Shown here piece after piece: positions 24,421-26,769 of a DNA stretch of 26,769 bases. The first letter of the stretch is position 1. Every line of letters starts with the position of its first letter. This DNA comes from Oscillibacter sp. UBA6647 (GTDB lineage: Bacteria; Bacillota; Clostridia; Oscillospirales; Oscillospiraceae). The notes under the pieces are model-generated. The model ran no database searches. It saw only the letters and a list, made by a program, of their open reading frames with translations, and had not been told where the DNA came from. A program made the position numbers and the translations under genes. The stretch is taken from assembly GCA_002455655.1 (NCBI GenBank), contig DKLF01000050.1, positions 1 through 26,769 of the forward strand. Reading direction: 5' to 3'.

Positions 24421-24436
24421 CTTCCCCATGGGGAAG
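24421..24436. other. 16-bp palindrome in the divergent intergenic region
   Basis: CTTCCCCATGGGGAAG is a perfect palindrome upstream of the MerR-family gene. It lies 60 bp before that gene's putative promoter and could be an operator or a hairpin. Confidence 0.4.
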
Positions 24437-24448
24437 AGTTTTATGGCC

Positions 24449-24480
24449 GGGGCAGGAGAAGTCTCCGCCCCCCTTGTTTT
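24449..24480 (+). terminator. Hairpin with T-rich tail before the MerR promoter
   Basis: GGGGC and GCCCC enclose GGAGA/TCTCC, and CCCTTGTTTT follows. It resembles an intrinsic terminator, but no gene ends before it on this strand. It may insulate the MerR promoter or be a remnant. Confidence 0.4.
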
Positions 24481-24483
24481 GAC

Positions 24484-24512
24484 TTGAAAAGTGCTGAAGA
24501 TTTACTTATAAT
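24484..24512 (+). promoter_or_regulatory. Promoter of the MerR-family gene
   Basis: TTGAAA (24484-24489) and TATAAT (24507-24512) have a 17-bp spacer, a near-consensus sigma-A promoter. Transcription would begin near 24519, about 44 nt before the TTG start. Confidence 0.65.
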
Positions 24513-24562
24513 TTACATGCTGGGCAGCAGAAATTTAGCGCTCGAAAGGTAGGGGGAGAAGG

Positions 24563-25438
24563 TTGGAACACTATTTTGAGGATGGAAATGAGCAAATCAG
24601 CATTGGTGAAATATCAGAGATATTCAAGGTTTCACAGCGTACACTGCGGTTGTATCACGATATAGGCTTGCTGGTACCACAATATATCAACGGTAAAAAC
24701 AGCTACCGCTATTATTCCCGCAGTCAATTTCCAAGGCTGGAAAAGATCCTTCAGATGAAGGATGCGGGACTCTCCCTCAAACAAATCAAATCCATGCTGG
24801 AAGGGCGGAATCTTTCCCTCTATGAAGCCGTGCTTAATGAGCGCATCGACGAGCTGGATGAAAAAATTGCTCAAGACACAATGTCCCGCAACCAACTCCT
24901 TAAACAGCTCAATAGCTGTGCCCGTCTGCGAAATCCGCCGACGCAGGATGTTCCGTTCATCGAGTTTATTCCGAAGCGGTTTGCGTTTGGTTTTGATATT
25001 GAAGCATATGACCTGTATGATGACTACGGTGGCACATCCCCGTGGGAAACGGCAATGGAAAATGTGAAAAGCATCCTGACAAACAACAATCTGCCTGCGT
25101 CGTTGCTGCATCAGTCCTGCTGCTCGGTCAGTCAGCAGAATCTGATGGAGGGGCGATACATCTGTGATAAGGCGTTTCTTATTACAGACGGCCCTGTCCA
25201 GGCCACGCTGCCGCAGGTGATTATTCAACCCAGCACCTATGCGTGCAACTATCGGAATTACACGGCTTTGGACGGGCATTCCGAGAGCGTGGGATTAGAT
25301 CATCTGCTGCAGTTTATTGCGGATAATCACTACCAGATTGTGGGTCCTTATTTGGGCGAGGTGGTAGCGAAGATGTCGGTTTTTGATTACAGCAACAACA
25401 CAATCATGGTCAAGCTCCAAATTCCGGTTAAAATTTAG
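24563..25438 (+). CDS. MerR-family regulator with GyrI-like effector domain
   Basis: A transcription regulator of 291 aa. The winged-helix DNA-binding domain is at about 10-80: SIGEISEIFKVSQRTLRLYHDIGLL and YRYYSRSQFPRLEKI are the MerR landmarks. A dimerisation coil follows (about 85-118) and the C-terminal part (about 130-291) resembles the GyrI/BmrR effector-binding fold. The start is TTG at 24563, with GGGGGAG upstream. It diverges from the TRAP operon, whose promoter has the elongated spacer such regulators use, so it likely activates that operon in response to its substrate or a metabolite. The ligand is unknown. Confidence 0.85.
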   Translation: MEHYFEDGNEQISIGEISEIFKVSQRTLRLYHDIGLLVPQYINGKNSYRYYSRSQFPRLEKILQMKDAGLSLKQIKSMLEGRNLSLYEAVLNERIDELDEKIAQDTMSRNQLLKQLNSCARLRNPPTQDVPFIEFIPKRFAFGFDIEAYDLYDDYGGTSPWETAMENVKSILTNNNLPASLLHQSCCSVSQQNLMEGRYICDKAFLITDGPVQATLPQVIIQPSTYACNYRNYTALDGHSESVGLDHLLQFIADNHYQIVGPYLGEVVAKMSVFDYSNNTIMVKLQIPVKI

Positions 25439-25501
25439 GTGTAGAATCTCCCTCTGTTTTTATCCGCGGTGACCTCGTGCCCCCGCGGGGGGAGAGGACA
25501 G

Positions 25502-25783
25502 ATGAAAAGAAAGTGCCTGCCAAGGGTTTCCATTACATTGCTGGGCGGGGTCGTGATTTTATGGGCAGCTGGCAGCCTTCCGGGCGGGCTTTTTGCAGGG
25601 TGTGTCCATGCCGATCCAAACATCCGAATGCGTTACGACATAGATCGTACTTTCCCTGACCCATATAGAGCCCCGCTTCCTCCCGGCCCTTCTGGGTATA
25701 AATTTAGACAAGCGAACTCCCTTTCGGCAGGAGTTCGCTTGTCCGATTGCATTTTAGAACTTGCTTTCAGGTCCTTCGTGTAA
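25502..25783 (+). CDS. Small ORF with N-terminal membrane segment (doubtful)
   Basis: A frame starting MKRKCLPR with a hydrophobic run (about 9-34) after AGAGGA upstream, 93 codons in all. The 3' third crosses the perfect inverted repeat at 25707-25743, so that part is unlikely to be true coding sequence. I recognise no family. It may be chance. Confidence 0.2.
   Translation: MKRKCLPRVSITLLGGVVILWAAGSLPGGLFAGCVHADPNIRMRYDIDRTFPDPYRAPLPPGPSGYKFRQANSLSAGVRLSDCILELAFRSFV
25707..25743. repeat. 14-bp perfect inverted repeat hairpin
   Basis: GACAAGCGAACTCC (25707-25720) pairs perfectly with GGAGTTCGCTTGTC (25730-25743) around a 9-nt loop. No T-run follows on the plus strand; on the minus strand TAAATTTATA follows. 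It could terminate a leftward transcript or be a mobile-element remnant. Confidence 0.65.
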
Positions 25784-26036
25784 AAACTCTGCATGAGATC
25801 AGCGGCAAGTCCAAAGCCGGGAATTTACCGCCTTGTTGGCGTTTACCACGCTTCCGATTGCCTAAACGAAAATGGACAGGGTAAAGGGGAGTAGGCAACA
25901 GGTTGTCGACAAACCTTGCAATTCATATTTCTCACCCAACAGGCGAATTAATGGATCAGGCAACTCCGCATCTGGAACATAAAAAGATAAAATCAACCGA
26001 CACTAAGGCTGACTGTAACATGATTCGACAAGAGGG

Positions 26037-26532
26037 ATGAGAGAATTGGATAAAGAAAAATGGAACCTTCATAACAGTTATATAAATCTACCCGAGATTT
26101 TTTATACGAGGCAAGCCCCAACCGCTGTGCGTAGCCCAAAGCTTGTCATTTTTAATCATGCGTTGGCGGCTTCTTTAGGCGTACCTGAGCAATTAGGCGT
26201 CTTTGCCGGAAACGAACTTCCCGGCGGATCCCAGCCCATAGCCCAGGCATATGCGGACATCAGTTTGGGTATTTTACCATGTTAGGTGACGGACGCGCGG
26301 TCCTTCTTGGAGAACAGCTAACAGATTCCGGAGAGCGGTTTGATATTCAGCTAAAAGGGGCCGGGCCAACCCCATACTCCCGAGGTGGTGATGGACGCGT
26401 AGCCTTGGGTCCTATGCTACGGGAATATATCATTAGTGAGGCTATGTATGCATTGGGGATTCCAACGACCAGAAGTTTAGCAGTCGTAACAACAGGAGAA
26501 TCTGTGAGACGCAAGAAAACCCTGCCCGGAGC
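26037..26532 (+). pseudogene. selO: Truncated, frameshifted selO (ydiU) protein AMPylase gene
   Basis: SelO/YdiU is a pseudokinase-fold enzyme that transfers AMP to proteins, with a role in redox stress. The N-terminal frame (from 26037, or a TTG at 26046 with better spacing to GAGG) reads NSYINLPEIFYTRQAPT and VRSPKLVIFN, typical of the family. At about 26255 one G is missing: restoring it turns the out-of-frame end into AYAGHQFG-type sequence and joins MLGDGRAVLLGEQ, KGAGPTPYSR and LREYIISEAMYALGIPTTRS. Similarity ends near LPGA at about 26532, so only the first third of the usual length is left. An ABC permease gene begins there on the other strand. Confidence 0.8.
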
Positions 26533-26769
26533 ATTTCTCTGCCCTTGGCCCTGTTGAGAATCTGCCCGCAGAAGGCACCCAGCAAAATGGAAATGGGAAT
26601 GGAGAGAATCATGGCCAGAACAATTCCGGGGATGCCCCAGATCTGCCAGTCGGCGGTAAAGATCAGCGCGATCTCCGCGGCCATGGCGCCTAACGTCATG
26701 GCAAAGTTCAGGCCCATGCCCGCCATGATGGGGAAGATGAGGCACAGGATCAAAAACGCGTTTCGGCCC
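26530..26769 (-). pseudogene. Truncated ABC transporter permease (BPD_transp_2 type)
   Basis: A membrane segment-rich fragment with IMAGMGLNFAMTLGAMAAEIALIF, given as separate landmarks (IMAGMGLNF, GAMAAEIALI), and WGIPGIVLAMILSIPISILLGA, then GQILNRAKGREM. This is characteristic of permeases of the simple-sugar/nucleoside ABC importer family. The 5' end lies outside the window. The 3' part is lost: family-like sequence stops at AKGREM, where the selO remnant begins in the opposite orientation, so most of the protein is missing. Confidence 0.65.

Larger units (their letters stand above)
25439..26036. other. Largely non-coding stretch before the selO fragment
   Basis: About 600 bp lack a gene I can support. 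It holds the palindrome CCCCCGCGGGGG (25480-25491), a weak small ORF and a strong inverted repeat (listed separately). A 33-codon frame from 25793 to 25894 has no visible family. No clear promoter for the selO fragment was found. Confidence 0.5.

Noticed and set aside
1..26769. CRISPR array
   Set aside because: No set of evenly spaced, near-identical repeats with unique spacers was seen.

Overview
The window looks like a chromosomal segment of a gut-type Clostridia bacterium, most likely of the Oscillospiraceae/Flavonifractor-Oscillibacter kind. This rests on the GC-rich but low-GC-phylum style of the genes, strong AGGAGG-type ribosome binding sites, frequent TTG/GTG starts, a YqhQ-like DUF1385 gene next to prmC, a large serine recombinase, and TRAP transport with MerR control. 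The lineage is inferred from gene content, not from a marker-gene comparison.

Positions 1-1529 are an IS5-like insertion sequence whose right end abuts the stop codon of pgsA. From 11,000 back to 1,531 (minus strand) runs a conserved housekeeping block: a lipoprotein with VCBS/FG-GAP-like repeats, an OmpR-type response regulator and its sensor kinase, then DUF1385, prmC, recA, recX, rimO and pgsA. Spacing is tight and there are overlaps at recA/recX and rimO/pgsA.

At 11,149-11,500 a tRNA-Ala(CGC) gene, preceded by a partial duplicate of its own 5' half, sits next to mobile DNA. That DNA holds a large serine recombinase, a small upstream gene broken by one base in an A9 run, and a truncated ParB-like gene. 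Next come a decayed AGCS-type (alanine/glycine:cation) symporter, an intact PTS IIC-like membrane protein and a YjjG-like HAD phosphatase.

From 16,700 to 25,438 lies what appears to be one catabolic locus read leftward: TRAP transporter (DctP, DctQ, DctM), a D-2-hydroxyacid dehydrogenase, a DapA-family lyase and a P5C-reductase-like enzyme. A divergent MerR-family regulator adjoins it. The putative operon promoter has the 19-bp spacer typical of MerR-activated promoters. An IS110-family element, which may encode a bridge RNA in its 5' leader, is inserted in the opposite orientation between the dehydrogenase and the lyase. The substrate cannot be named from sequence.

The right end (25,439-26,769) is degraded: a mostly non-coding stretch with strong hairpins, a selO (ydiU) gene with a single-base frameshift and lost 3' part, and, joined directly to it in the opposite orientation, the truncated end of an ABC sugar/nucleoside-type permease. 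The most unusual items are the regulated TRAP/lyase locus split by IS110, the A9-frameshifted small gene before the recombinase, the duplicated tRNA-Ala half, and the selO/permease junction.
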